Source: Caballeronia humi
GTDB lineage: Bacteria > Pseudomonadota > Gammaproteobacteria > Burkholderiales > Burkholderiaceae
Reading direction: 5' to 3'
Length of the DNA stretch: 64,000 nucleotides
Assembly (NCBI RefSeq): GCF_001544475.1
Contig: NZ_FCNW02000004.1
Location: forward strand, 124,001-188,000
Shown here: positions 8,211 through 16,624 of the stretch, piece by piece
How positions within the stretch are numbered: the first letter of the stretch is position 1
How the letters are laid out: each line of letters starts with the position of its first letter
Notes under the pieces: generated by a model
What the model was told of the DNA's origin: nothing
Seen by the model: the letters and a program-made list of their open reading frames with translations, nothing else
Database searches by the model: none
Position numbers and translations under genes: made by a program

Positions 8211-9023
8211 CTAGTCGAGCGTCTGCGCGACCTGCTGCGGCAGCGGCACGTGCAGCCATTTCTGCACGATCGCGTTCAGTTCGCCGTTTTTCTTGGCATC
8301 GGTGAGCGCGCCGTTCACGCGTGCGAGCAGCTTCGGCTCGTTCTTGTTCAGGCCGACGCGGCACGACGATTCGTGGATCACGTACTTGAGCACCGGCTTG
8401 TTGGGCGCATCGGCGGGCATCATCGACGCGAGTTTCGTCGCGACGAAATCGCCCGTGCCGATCAGCGGCACCTGACCCGACACGTACGCGGAGATCATGC
8501 CGTTGTTGTCGTCGTAGCGCTTGATCGTCGCGCTCGGCGGCGCGCTCTTCGTGATCATCAGGTCCTGGAACGTGCCGCGCGCGACGCCGACCGTCTTGCC
8601 GGCGAGATCGGCGGGGCCGTCGACTTTCATGCTCGCCGGGCCGAACACGCTGTTGTTGTAAGGCGAGTAGGGCTGCGAGAAGTCGATGACCTTGTCGCGC
8701 TCGGCGTCCTTGCCGAGCGTCGAGATCACGAGATCGACCTTCTTTGTTTGAAGATAAGGAATGCGGTTCGCGCTCGTGACGGGCACCAGTTCGAGCTTCG
8801 CGCCGAGCTTCTTCGCGAGCAGCGCGGCAACGTCGATGTCGAGTCCTTCGACCTGCATGCTCGGCCCCACGGACCCGAACGGCGCGAAGTCCTGCGGGAC
8901 GGCCACGCGCAGCACGCCGCGTTTTTCGATGTCGTCGAGCGTGTCGGCGTGAGCCGATGCCGAGTGCATCAGCACGGTGAATGCGATTGCGCCTGCCTGC
9001 AACCAGAGCTTCGATATTTTCAT
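8211..9023 (-). CDS. Amino-acid ABC transporter substrate-binding protein (SBP family 3)
   Basis: A 270-residue periplasmic binding protein with a signal peptide ending at AHA (about residue 26). The mature part begins DTLDDIEKRGVLRVAVPQDFAPFG, the standard opening of the PBPb / SBP_bac_3 fold for polar amino acids. Conserved segments include VEGLDIDVAALLAKKLGAKLELV and DLVISTLGKDAERDKVIDFS, followed by the second-lobe GKTVGVARGTFQD. The permease and ATPase genes are not next to it, so it is an orphan component or works with a transporter elsewhere. Its stop codon lies only 13 bases from the convergent lipoprotein stop. Ligand unknown. Confidence 0.88.
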   Translation of the reverse strand: MKISKLWLQAGAIAFTVLMHSASAHADTLDDIEKRGVLRVAVPQDFAPFGSVGPSMQVEGLDIDVAALLAKKLGAKLELVPVTSANRIPYLQTKKVDLVISTLGKDAERDKVIDFSQPYSPYNNSVFGPASMKVDGPADLAGKTVGVARGTFQDLMITKSAPPSATIKRYDDNNGMISAYVSGQVPLIGTGDFVATKLASMMPADAPNKPVLKYVIHESSCRVGLNKNEPKLLARVNGALTDAKKNGELNAIVQKWLHVPLPQQVAQTLD

Positions 9024-9156
9024 GCGTCGCCTGAGCGTGGTTTTAAGGAAGGCTCGAATATCGCACGAAAAAAAGGCGGCGGCAGGCGGACGAGGGCGCC
9101 GCTAGAATCGCATCGACGGCCGTTCTTCTCGGCCGCGAAACGCAAAGAGGCCTGGA

Positions 9157-9495
9157 ATGACGCAAATCGCGAGCTGGCACGCACACATCTACTTCGATGC
9201 CACGACGCGCGATGCCGCGTGGCAACTGCGCGAAGCGATCGAAGCGCATTTCGCGGACACCCTGACGATGGGACGCTTTCACGAGCGGCCCGTCGGACCG
9301 CATCCGATGTGGTCGTATCAGTTGGGGTTCGGGAGCGCGCGGCTCACGGAGGTCGTCGAGTGGCTGGCGATCAATCGCGACGGCCTCGACGTGTTCCTGC
9401 ATCCGAATACCGGCGACGCGCTGGTCGATCATCGCGATCGCGCGGTGTGGATCGGGCGATCGCATGAACTGGTGCTGGAGAATCTGGGGCCGTAA
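9157..9495 (+). CDS. DOPA 4,5-dioxygenase family protein
   Basis: A 112-residue protein of the small DOPA 4,5-dioxygenase family, whose fungal and plant relatives cleave catechol rings extradiol. The histidines expected for non-heme iron appear as H8 and H10 in SWHAHIYFD, with further histidines in RFHERPVGPHPMW, LDVFLHPNTGD and VDHRDRAVW. Bacterial members mostly lack a tested substrate. An AGAGG-type ribosome-binding site precedes the ATG. It is monocistronic and is followed directly by a strong terminator that it shares with the convergent phasin gene. Confidence 0.85.
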   Translation: MTQIASWHAHIYFDATTRDAAWQLREAIEAHFADTLTMGRFHERPVGPHPMWSYQLGFGSARLTEVVEWLAINRDGLDVFLHPNTGDALVDHRDRAVWIGRSHELVLENLGP

Positions 9496-9500
9496 AAAAA

Positions 9501-9522
9501 GCGAGCACGGAGGCTCGCTTTT
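9501..9522. terminator. Bidirectional Rho-independent terminator
   Basis: The stem GCGAGC (9501-9506) pairs with GCTCGC (9513-9518) around a six-base loop. It is followed by TTTT on the plus strand and preceded by seven A, giving a seven-T tail on the minus strand. It lies between the convergent dioxygenase and phasin genes and should serve both. Confidence 0.85.
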
Positions 9523-9541
9523 ATTGGCGCGTGCGCGCTGA

Positions 9542-10111
9542 TTACTTCTTGCTGCTCGCGGCCTTGCCGGCGGCGACCAGTTGCGTCGCGCTCTTCGATG
9601 CGGCGCTCGCATTCGTTTCCGCTGCCTCGACCACATCCTTCGCGGCCTTCTTGGCGGCTTCGTACGCCGAGTTCGCCGATTCGGCAGCTGCGCCGAACGC
9701 CGACTTCCACGCGGTCACGACGGCTTCGCTGCCAGCCGGTGCGTTCTTCGCGATGCTGTCGACGTACGCTTGCGCGTCGTCCTGCGACTTCTTCAGTTGC
9801 GCTTCGGCGGCGGCGGCGAACACGCTGCGCGTACCGTTCACGACGGCGTACACGTCGCGCCAGTAAGCCTGCAAGCGCTCGGCGCCGGCTTGAGCCTGGC
9901 TCGTTTGCAGCGCGATCAGTTCTTGCGGGTCACGCACGGAGAGTGCCTTGCCAACCAGTTCCTGGCTTTCCGCAAGCGACGTACGCACGGTCTGGACATT
10001 CAGCCCGACCAGTTTTTCGAAACCTTCAAACGATTTGGCGGCGAGACCGTAAAAGGTGTCGAAGCCCGCTTTCTGTGATGCGACGATTTGCTCGGGGGCA
10101 AGACTGCTCAT
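9542..10111 (-). CDS. phaP: Phasin family protein
   Basis: A 189-residue polyhydroxyalkanoate granule-associated phasin. The N-terminal MSSLAPEQIVASQKAGFDTFYGLAAKSFEGFEKLVGLN and QELIALQTSQAQ segments match Phasin_2 proteins of Burkholderia and Cupriavidus. The rest is an amphipathic helix ending in a long alanine/lysine-rich tail (AAKSATQLVAAGKAA type) that can coil or bind DNA. Phasins coat PHA granules in the cytoplasm and control their size. A GGAG ribosome-binding site lies seven bases before the ATG. The region upstream has GC-rich and TGC-rich palindromic tracts that could be the PhaR operator, but this was not resolved. Confidence 0.93.
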   Translation of the reverse strand: MSSLAPEQIVASQKAGFDTFYGLAAKSFEGFEKLVGLNVQTVRTSLAESQELVGKALSVRDPQELIALQTSQAQAGAERLQAYWRDVYAVVNGTRSVFAAAAEAQLKKSQDDAQAYVDSIAKNAPAGSEAVVTAWKSAFGAAAESANSAYEAAKKAAKDVVEAAETNASAASKSATQLVAAGKAASSKK

Positions 10112-10646
10112 CTGTAAACTCCAGGTTGAGAAAAGTGATGGTCTACTTTGTTTGTAGCTGCGTTTGTTGCGGCGCAGCGAAAAGAGACATTCTAGGGATT
10201 AATTTGCCCGTGTCAATTGCGTTTTCCCTGCTTGACTGCAGATTGCTAATGACCAGGGTGCACAAATGTTCATGAAACGAACGAATATTTAATAACGTCC
10301 GTTCGTTATATATGCCGTCTGTGGCTTGTCGCACGGGCGTTCAGGGCCTGAATGCTAAACTGCGCTCCAAGCCTTATGAATACTGACGCGCGCAGAATCG
10401 ATCCGCGTAAACACTTACGTCGAAACCGGGCATTCAAACGGCTTTCACTCTTGACAGCCGAAAATCGGTTATCGAAAATTCATGCGCTGCAGCAAGTGCC
10501 TCATTAATCGGCCTCCGACGCAGCCGGTCCTTAACTGGTATTTAAACAAGCATGTCACGATGCAGTCATCGTGAGCAGTCAGTATTTCATTGGGCGGCAA
10601 GTCAGCGCTCAATGGCATAAATATAAATCGAGAGACATTACGCAAA
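10112..10646. other. Intergenic region between phasin and XRE regulator
   Basis: A 535-base non-coding stretch, richer in A and T than its neighbours. It must hold the phasin promoter (minus strand) and the XRE gene promoter (plus strand). The only clear structure is the inverted repeat at 10276-10307. Several short open frames here have no coding character. Confidence 0.6.
10276..10307. repeat. Inverted repeat AACGAACG...CGTTCGTT
   Basis: A perfect eight-base inverted repeat (10276-10283 and 10300-10307) with a 16-base AT-rich spacer. It lies about 165 bases upstream of the phasin start, on the far side. Size and form fit a dimeric repressor site, but the cognate regulator is unknown. Confidence 0.5.
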
Positions 10647-10943
10647 ATGGGGCGAACTTCCCAAACCCTCGGACACCTGGAACGCAGTCACGAGGACAAC
10701 GCACTCCGCCGCGCCATCGCGGCGCGACTCGACAGGACCATGCAGAAGGCAGGTGTCAGTTCGGCGAAGGCCGCGAACTGGCTCGACGTCAGCGAAGACG
10801 ATGTCCAGTTCTGGCGGCGCGGCATCACCGTTCCGCCGCTGCACGCGTTCAACCGTATCGCGCGGACGCTCGACGTCGACGTCCACTGGCTCTGCACCGG
10901 GCAGTCGCAAGCGGCGCCGCGCGTCGAAAGCGTAGGCCTCTAG
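10647..10943 (+). CDS. XRE-family HTH regulator
   Basis: A 98-residue protein with a Cro/C1-type helix-turn-helix from about residue 20 to 80: ALRRAIAARLDRTMQKAGVS, then SAKAANWLDVSEDDVQFWRRG and PPLHAFNRIARTLDVDVHWL. The ending DVDVHWLCTG is typical of short phage-like or chromosomal XRE regulators. The frame is open 19 codons further upstream, but the regulator-like sequence begins with the ATG at 10647. Its last four bases overlap the end of the convergent small gene. The target is unknown. Confidence 0.75.
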   Translation: MGRTSQTLGHLERSHEDNALRRAIAARLDRTMQKAGVSSAKAANWLDVSEDDVQFWRRGITVPPLHAFNRIARTLDVDVHWLCTGQSQAAPRVESVGL

Positions 10944-11164
10944 GACAGCGTCGCGAGCACGTTCGACAGGCGTCGGACGTGCGCCTTGAACGCGTCGCTC
11001 GTTTCACGATCGGTGGTCAGAAGATGCGACGTTTCGGCGATCGCGGCCTGTTCGTGGAAGTCGCCGACGATCTTGTCGCGTACGTCCGGCGAGAGCGACC
11101 GGACGATGGAAACCAGCAGGGATTCTTCCGCGTGAAGCATGCCCAGAATCGAACGCGTGTCCAT
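10940..11164 (-). CDS. Small conserved protein of unknown function
   Basis: A 74-residue, mostly helical, acidic cytoplasmic protein beginning MDTRSILGMLHAEESLLVSIVRSL. An AAAGGAG ribosome-binding site lies six bases before the ATG, which supports expression. No known domain is recognised. It overlaps the XRE gene tail-to-tail by four bases. It is expressed away from nothing in particular; the downstream gene on the same strand is none, and the upstream neighbour is the EamA transporter 40 bases away on the same strand, so the two could share a transcript. Confidence 0.6.
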   Translation of the reverse strand: MDTRSILGMLHAEESLLVSIVRSLSPDVRDKIVGDFHEQAAIAETSHLLTTDRETSDAFKAHVRRLSNVLATLS

Positions 11165-11203
11165 GTGATGCTCCTTTGAACGTGCAGTGCGTAAGTCACG
11201 GCG

Positions 11204-12130
11204 CTAGACCTGCTGCTGCGTCCGTCCATGCAACAGTACCGTGCCGATACCGCTCACCGCGATCACGGCCATGCCGATCGCCATCCATTTGTCGGGCACC
11301 TGGCCGAAAACCGCCCAGCTGAAAAACGCAGCGAACGCAAGCTGAGCATAGCCGAAGGGCGTCAGCACAGAGAGCGGCGTGCGCTTTAGCGCCTGCAGCA
11401 TCAGCGATTGCCCGAGGGTCGCCATCGTCGCCATCAGGGCAACGAGGGTCCACGTGCCGAAGCTCACTTGCGCGATCGCAGGCATCGTCTCGGCCTGGTC
11501 CATCCACACGAGCACGCACAGCACGATGGTCGCGACGAGCGCCGTCAGGAAGTTCGTCGTGACGGGGTCCTCGGTGCGCGACAGATGGCTCGATATGACC
11601 TGGAAGCACGCGAAGGTCGTCGCGGCGGCGATCGGAAAGATCACGGTCCATGTGAACGCCGTGCCGCCTGGCCGCACGACGAGCAGCATGCCGATGAATC
11701 CGAGCACGACCATCGCCCACTTGCTGCGGGGAACGTCGTCTTTCAGGAGCGTGGCCGCGAGCATCGTCGAAATGAGCGGGGCCATCATGGCGAGCGAAGT
11801 CGTGACGGGCAGCGGCAGAAAGCGCAGTCCCGCGAACGTGCATGCCGAATTGGTGAGCAGGAGAATGGCGCGCAGCACTTGCAGCTTGACGCTGGCGGTG
11901 CGAAACGAGGCGAAGTCACCGGCTCGCGCGAGCCACGTGCCGAGCACGATCATCTGGAACAGGTAACGCACCCAGAGCAGCACGAGCAGCGGCACGGTCA
12001 CGCCAATCACTTTTACCGTCGAATCGCTGGCGGCGAACGCAGCCGTCGTCAGGATCATGATCGCGATGCCGGCGCCGGGGCCGTCCATGTCGATCCTGAA
12101 GCGCGGGCGGCCGTCCTCTATCGCTGCCAT
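11204..12130 (-). CDS. DMT-superfamily (EamA) transporter
   Basis: A 308-residue inner-membrane protein with about ten hydrophobic segments arranged as two EamA repeats, beginning after the cytoplasmic leader MAAIEDGRPRFRIDMDGPG. The first repeat runs roughly 20-150 (AGIAIMILTTAAFAASDSTVK), the second 165-300 (FPIAAATTFACFQVISS). Members export amino acids, nucleosides or other small metabolites; the substrate here is unknown. A GTG start at 12166 would add twelve residues; the ATG at 12130 was chosen because the sequence upstream does not resemble the family. Monocistronic or co-transcribed with the 74-residue gene that follows. Confidence 0.85.
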   Translation of the reverse strand: MAAIEDGRPRFRIDMDGPGAGIAIMILTTAAFAASDSTVKVIGVTVPLLVLLWVRYLFQMIVLGTWLARAGDFASFRTASVKLQVLRAILLLTNSACTFAGLRFLPLPVTTSLAMMAPLISTMLAATLLKDDVPRSKWAMVVLGFIGMLLVVRPGGTAFTWTVIFPIAAATTFACFQVISSHLSRTEDPVTTNFLTALVATIVLCVLVWMDQAETMPAIAQVSFGTWTLVALMATMATLGQSLMLQALKRTPLSVLTPFGYAQLAFAAFFSWAVFGQVPDKWMAIGMAVIAVSGIGTVLLHGRTQQQV

Positions 12131-12529
12131 GTCTTGTCCGTCAATCTGCTCTCCCTTGCAGCGCACGTTGCTGCGCCTTCAGCGGCGCACCCGGCGATTG
12201 TCCGGTGATCTCGCAGATGAGGCAAGGCGCCAGGCGCGCGTGTCGTTTTCGCTCGCTGTGTGATGAATCGAACGTACTCGCGAAGAGGAACGAGCACCGG
12301 CGCACGGACCCGGCGGCACGTCAGCGCTATTGTTCAATTACGGTTTATCAGCCGGTGAAAACCGCCTGAGCCGTAGTGGCGCGCGGGTTCCGAAGCCATC
12401 GTGGGCGAGTCTCGCCTACATCGGCTCGACCGTGTTGCTATTTTGCGAAATAGGCTACTCCTCCGGGTATTTGCGACCTACACTTAAAGTGAAATCTCAA
12501 GTAATCGGATGATGTTGCGGGAGGCTGCG
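12131..12529. other. Intergenic region, about 400 bases
   Basis: Holds the presumed divergent promoters for the EamA gene and for the 70-residue gene. A short palindrome TAC-N8-GTA is visible near 12456-12469 (TACTCCTCCGGGTA). No credible coding sequence, terminator or mobile element was seen. Confidence 0.5.
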
Positions 12530-12742
12530 ATGAGAACCAGGACGCGTCAGGTCGTGCGGATGCTTGCGGACATGCGGCATGCGGCGCATTGCAGGGCATT
12601 GCGGTATACGGCGACCCAGGAAGCCATGCGCCTCGCGGAAAACGAGGCCGACGCGGATGCCGCGCAGTCGCCCGAAGCCTCCGATGCAACGAGCGACCCG
12701 CATTCGATCGATACCGTGAAACGAAGTCCCGATCTGCACTGA
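12530..12742 (+). CDS. Small basic/acidic bipartite protein of unknown function
   Basis: A 70-residue protein. The N-terminal half is basic and helical (MRTRTRQVVRMLADMRHAAHCRALRYTATQEAM), the second half is acidic and likely unstructured. The start is set by a strong GGGAGG site at 12519-12524, five bases before the ATG; the longer frame from 12509 lacks such a site. No family recognised. The next gene is convergent, 17 bases away. Confidence 0.55.
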   Translation: MRTRTRQVVRMLADMRHAAHCRALRYTATQEAMRLAENEADADAAQSPEASDATSDPHSIDTVKRSPDLH

Positions 12743-12759
12743 GCAGATAACCCCCACCG

Positions 12760-13212
12760 TCAGCGCGGCGTTCGAGCCGTGCTTCGATAGGGCGAAAAAC
12801 GCCAGTGACCGGAGCCGTCCTTCACCGCGACGGCGCCGTGCTCGTGCAGCACCTCGCCGATGGCGGCGGCCTTGATGTCGTCGCTGAGTTTGATCACGAG
12901 CAGCGTGCGTTCGCGGCAGTCGGGCGTCTGCGTGTCATCGCGGGTAAGCGCTTCGGGCAGCTTGACGCTGGCGGCGGAGAACCGGTTGCTTGCGCCGGTC
13001 ACGCCCTGATGTTCGCCGTGTCCTGCATATTCGGCATCGTCCTCGCGATGCGTTTCATGGATTGCAAAGGTGTCGTCGTCGATTGCGGTATCGGCATGGC
13101 CCGCGCGGTAGAGATGGGCGTCGTCACGTTTGAGGCCCGCCAGTTGCAGCGCGCGCAGCGCCTCGTGTCCATCCCGATACGATGCGAAAACTCCCACTAT
13201 CACCTGGTTCAT
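12760..13212 (-). CDS. Hypothetical protein, stress-protein-like N-terminus
   Basis: A 150-residue soluble protein. The opening MNQVIVGVFASYRDGHEALRAL and the following GLKRDDAHLY resemble the short alpha/beta fold of general-stress 17M / YflT-type domains, in which a glycine-rich strand precedes a helix. The centre is polar and rich in Asp, Glu and His (about 45-75). The C-terminal third, ERTLLVIKLSDDIKAAAIGEVLHEHGAVAVKD, looks like a ferredoxin-like or BON-like alpha/beta unit. Function unknown; the domain resemblance is weak and is inference only. Confidence 0.65.
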   Translation of the reverse strand: MNQVIVGVFASYRDGHEALRALQLAGLKRDDAHLYRAGHADTAIDDDTFAIHETHREDDAEYAGHGEHQGVTGASNRFSAASVKLPEALTRDDTQTPDCRERTLLVIKLSDDIKAAAIGEVLHEHGAVAVKDGSGHWRFSPYRSTARTPR

Positions 13213-13511
13213 CGTCTCTCCCTCCCACGGGTGTCGAGTTATGGGCGCGGCTCTCGTCGAACATTTTTTTACCGCGGCCTTTCTTCATATAACTGACAGC
13301 AACGCGCATTCCCGCCATCTGGGTAAATGAACGAATCGATGTGATTAAAGATAGGCCGAAGAAAATGCCTGACGATCGTTCTAAAGCAAAGGGAATAGCG
13401 ACGGCAGATGCATTCGGCGCCCTGTTGCAGCTAAACTGCCGATCACCTAAGCTCCAATGAGTGCCACATGAAGACGTCTTCAGCCCCTGGCCGCCCCGTC
13501 GCGAGGTTGGA

Positions 13512-13898
13512 ATGACAGCGAAAGCCTGCGCTTATGCACTCTTGCTGCTGACGGCGTCTGCATCAGCAGCCCCTTGTTATTCCGATGGCGACGTCGTCAC
13601 GCTCGAAGGCACGGCGACGCGTCAGGCCGCCCGACAGGCAGCCAGCGACGCAAGCGCCACCGCGAAGCCCGTCTGGGTGCTGTCGCTCGCAAGCCCGGTC
13701 TGCGTCGAATCCGCTTCGGCCACGCAAGGCCAGCGACAACAGAGCACGGTATCGCTCGTCCAGATCATCGACACCACGCCGACCGAGAACGCGCGCATCC
13801 AGTTGACGGGCAAGCTCGTCACTGGAAACGTAAGCGGGTACTACGCGGTGCCGACCGCGATCTGGGTGCTCAGGGAACGCGTGCTGCGAGCGCAGTGA
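13512..13898 (+). CDS. Secreted DUF4431-like protein
   Basis: A 128-residue exported protein with a signal peptide (MTAKACAYALLLLTASASA). The mature part begins APCYSDGDVVTLEGTATRQ, has VWVLSLASPVCVESA in the centre and ends with a beta-rich IQLTGKLVTGNVSGYY segment. Paired cysteines after the signal and near VCVES, and the order of beta strands, resemble DUF4431 proteins, which have no assigned role. The ATG at 13512 was chosen because it begins the signal peptide; an upstream in-frame ATG at 13461 would put 17 polar residues in front of it. Confidence 0.65.
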   Translation: MTAKACAYALLLLTASASAAPCYSDGDVVTLEGTATRQAARQAASDASATAKPVWVLSLASPVCVESASATQGQRQQSTVSLVQIIDTTPTENARIQLTGKLVTGNVSGYYAVPTAIWVLRERVLRAQ

Positions 13899-13908
13899 GC
13901 GAAGGTCT

Positions 13909-14079
13909 TTACGACCGGGCTAAAGCTGGCTGAGACCGGCTCCATTGCGCGACGACGTCGTGCAAGGTCTGGTGTTCGAGTCCGCGTTCCTCGGCAAAGC
14001 GGACGATGTCATCAAGTTGTTTTCCGGTGCAGCGAAACGCTTCGCGCGTGGACGACGGGCAGTCTGTTTGCATGGGCAT
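13909..14079 (-). CDS. Short conserved-looking protein
   Basis: A 56-residue protein, MPMQTDCPSSTREAFRCTGK and onward, ending ALARS. It has a good AAAGGA ribosome-binding site six bases before the ATG, codon usage with high GC at third positions, and an amphipathic helical centre (QLDDIVRFAEERGLEHQ). It lies convergent to the DUF4431-like gene with an 10-base gap. No function can be assigned; coding status rests on the ribosome-binding site and composition. Confidence 0.5.
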   Translation of the reverse strand: MPMQTDCPSSTREAFRCTGKQLDDIVRFAEERGLEHQTLHDVVAQWSRSQPALARS

Positions 14080-14348
14080 GGCAATCCTTTTGTTAGGGCC
14101 TTTTCCCTTCTTTCAGCAGCGGCTTTTTTGTGTCGCGCTGCATGTCTTGCATTAAGCCGCAGCGCCGTCGCCGCTACTGGCTGCTACCGCACACAATCTC
14201 TCATACGATTCGCACGTTCCTCTCGAATGGAATAAAACCGCTGCGCCTTACGTTTATCAAACGGGCATCGTTCGCGCGCTGGTTTTATCGACAGGCATCC
14301 CAAGGCGTGTGCGGACCATGCACGCGGATGCGCGGACAAGGAGGACAT

Positions 14349-14612
14349 GTGAGCGTCGAAGCGTTCCAGCAACAAGAGCTGGCTCACATCGAGAGGATGA
14401 TCGTCGAGCTCGAGCGCGTGCCCGCGCATTGGCACGGCGTAGGCGCGCACAATCCCGTCATGCAGCGCGAATACTGGCGCCAGCGCATCCACGCGCTGAT
14501 GAATTCGCCCGATGCCGCCGACTCGGTCGTCCGGCAGGCGTCGGCGCTGCTCGAACGGCTGGCGGGCTCATCGAACGGGCGCGGGCATGCGGCCGGACCG
14601 CGCGATTTCTAG
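14349..14612 (+). CDS. Small helical protein of unknown function
   Basis: An 87-residue protein starting with GTG after a strong AAGGAGG (14338-14344). The sequence begins VSVEAFQQQELAHIERMIVELERV and continues with REYWRQRIHALM and VVRQASALLERLAG, a run of amphipathic helices. It has no signal peptide and no recognised domain. Its last four bases overlap the end of the convergent protease gene. Confidence 0.6.
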   Translation: MSVEAFQQQELAHIERMIVELERVPAHWHGVGAHNPVMQREYWRQRIHALMNSPDAADSVVRQASALLERLAGSSNGRGHAAGPRDF

Positions 14613-15637
14613 GACGCCTGTTCGACCGGCGTCACGATGAGATCGAGCTTCTGCACGCCACGCAGCACGGCGACGTTCACCGCACGCTCGATACGGGAAG
14701 CATCGAGCGTGCGCTGCAAGGCATCGACGCTGTCCACTTCGAGGCCGTCCACGGCGACGATGACGTCGTCGGTGCGCAGCCCGCCGAGCGCCGCCGGACT
14801 GCCCTTGACGATCTCCATCACGTGCACGCCGCTCTCCGACTCGAGGCCGAAGTAGCGCTGCTTGCGCCGCGAAACCGGCACGGTCGTGCCCGCCACGCCG
14901 ATGTACGCGCGCCGCACGCGGCCGTGCGCGAAGATCTGCATGATCACCCACTTGGCGGTGTCGATCGCGATCGCGAAGCAGATCGCCTGCGCGCCCTGGA
15001 TCACGGCCGTGTTCACGCCGATCACCTGTCCCGCCGAGTTGATGAGCGGGCCTCCCGAGTTGCCCGGATTAAGTGCGGCATCGGTCTGGATTACGTCTGG
15101 GATCATGCGGCCCGACTCCGAGCGCAGCGACCGCCCGAGCGCCGATACGACGCCTGTCGTCACGGTCTGCGCGAGGCCGAGCGGATTGCCGACCGCGATC
15201 GCGATCTGTCCGACCGCAAGGCGCCCCGAGTCGCCCAGTTCGACGTGCGGCAACGGTTCGGGCGAGCCGATGCGCAGCACGGCGAGGTCGCTGCCGGGGT
15301 CTTCGCCGACGAGATCGGCGTCGAACCTGGTGCCGTCGGCGAGCGTCACGCGGATCTGCGTCGCGCCGTGCACGACGTGGCTGTTCGTCAGCAGAAAGCC
15401 GTCGGGCGTGAAGATGAAGCCCGAGCCCGTGCCGCCGCGCGCGCTGCGGCCGCGCGTGTCGCCGGGCAGGCTGCGCTCGACGGAGATGAAGGCGACGGCC
15501 TGTTTCACGCGCGCGAGCGCGCCGATGACCGTGCGGGAATAGGCGTCGAGGAGGGCGTGGTCGTCGAGCGCGAGCGGCTGGCTCTCGTCCGGCACGCCCC
15601 GCGACAGATCGTCGATGAAGTGGGGACGGCTTCCCAT
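14609..15637 (-). CDS. HtrA-like serine protease (S1C) with C-terminal PDZ, no signal peptide
   Basis: A 342-residue trypsin-fold protease with the complete catalytic triad: H87 in TNSHVVHG, D117 in GSDLAVL and S194 in NPGNSGGPL. A PDZ domain occupies about 245-335 (YIGVAGTTVPVSRRK ... GGLRTDDVIVAVDG). DegP/DegS/DegQ proteins are normally exported or membrane-anchored, yet this protein opens MGSRPHFIDDLSRGVPDESQ with no hydrophobic segment, so it appears cytoplasmic. Such short cytoplasmic forms with one PDZ exist in Burkholderia-type genomes. Quality control of unfolded proteins is the expected role. A GGAG-like site precedes the ATG. Confidence 0.88.
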   Translation of the reverse strand: MGSRPHFIDDLSRGVPDESQPLALDDHALLDAYSRTVIGALARVKQAVAFISVERSLPGDTRGRSARGGTGSGFIFTPDGFLLTNSHVVHGATQIRVTLADGTRFDADLVGEDPGSDLAVLRIGSPEPLPHVELGDSGRLAVGQIAIAVGNPLGLAQTVTTGVVSALGRSLRSESGRMIPDVIQTDAALNPGNSGGPLINSAGQVIGVNTAVIQGAQAICFAIAIDTAKWVIMQIFAHGRVRRAYIGVAGTTVPVSRRKQRYFGLESESGVHVMEIVKGSPAALGGLRTDDVIVAVDGLEVDSVDALQRTLDASRIERAVNVAVLRGVQKLDLIVTPVEQAS

Positions 15638-15703
15638 GGTCGGGCTCCGGAAAAATGGATACCGAGTTGCGGGGCGGCGACGGCTATTTCAAGATGGGTT
15701 TTT

Positions 15704-16519
15704 TCAGCGACTGGGCGCGATGCCCGCGCGGCGCAGTACGTTCATCGGCCCGAGGCGCTCGACGTTGCGCATCTGGGCCTCGTCGCGCACGAAAAGCGAT
15801 CCTGCGAAACCGAGCGCATTGACCGCGATGTCCTCGACTTGCGACACCGAGCGCGGCACGAGCAGCATCCAGTCGCGCGTGCAGAGGAGGTTGTAGGGCA
15901 TCGGCTGTAAGGGTTCTACTAGCGCCTGGTATTGCTCCAGCGCGTTTTTTCCCGTTGCATCCAACCGCGCGAATGCATGCGCGAAGGGCAGGCCGGGCAC
16001 CGTGCCGGAGCAAGCGGCCGCGAGAAGCGGTTCGATCGGCAGCGCGGAGTCTGAACGCCCGAGCGGCAACGGCACGATCTGCAAATGCTTGTGCGGCTGG
16101 CTCGCGCCGGCTTCGGGGCCGCTGTTGTAGAAGCCGAGGCCGTCGATTTGCGTAAGGCACGCGAAGAGGGCGTCGAAGTCGGTGGCGTCGAGGAGCGCTT
16201 GCTGCGGCTCGAACTCTCGCGTGACGATCAGCAGATGATGATCGATGACGTTGAACTTGTTCAGCAGCAGGATGTGCCGCTCGCCGATATCCGCGACGAC
16301 GAGGTTGTCATCGCACGGAAAGAACGGATTCGACGGCGCGGCTGTTTGCATCGTGCGAGCCTCCTTCTTGCGCGCGACGCTCGATACCTGCCGAACGAGA
16401 AACGGCACGCCCGCGTCTTCGATCGTCTTCTCGATCGTCGCGATCGGACGCAGAGCGCCACAGGCGAGCGCGTGCTGCGTCTGTCGGAGGATCGCGGGCC
16501 AGAGAGTGGGCGTTGTCAT
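15704..16519 (-). CDS. Ap4A phosphorylase (ATP adenylyltransferase)
   Basis: A 271-residue enzyme that splits diadenosine tetraphosphate with phosphate into ATP and ADP. The HIT-superfamily active site H143-K-H145-L-Q147 lies in SQPHKHLQIVPL. The N-terminal half carries the block DNLVVADIGERHILLLNKFNVIDHHLLIVT typical of the family, and the C-terminal domain has PYNLLCTRDWMLLVPR. Length fits bacterial and yeast Apa proteins. It is monocistronic, 66 bases upstream of the protease gene on the same strand. It probably limits Ap4A levels under stress. Confidence 0.9.
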   Translation of the reverse strand: MTTPTLWPAILRQTQHALACGALRPIATIEKTIEDAGVPFLVRQVSSVARKKEARTMQTAAPSNPFFPCDDNLVVADIGERHILLLNKFNVIDHHLLIVTREFEPQQALLDATDFDALFACLTQIDGLGFYNSGPEAGASQPHKHLQIVPLPLGRSDSALPIEPLLAAACSGTVPGLPFAHAFARLDATGKNALEQYQALVEPLQPMPYNLLCTRDWMLLVPRSVSQVEDIAVNALGFAGSLFVRDEAQMRNVERLGPMNVLRRAGIAPSR

Positions 16520-16624
16520 TTTTTTTCACGTCGGGATCGGGCGTTCAAGGGTAACACCCGAAAACGCGATGTTCGGGCCCGCGGAGTGCTACAGAATGCT
16601 CACCCGAACAAGGAGGAGCACACG

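Noticed and set aside
12456..12469. NarL-like heptamer site TACTCCT...GGGTA
   Set aside because: Only one half fits the heptamer consensus, and the spacing does not match; no nitrate-related genes nearby.
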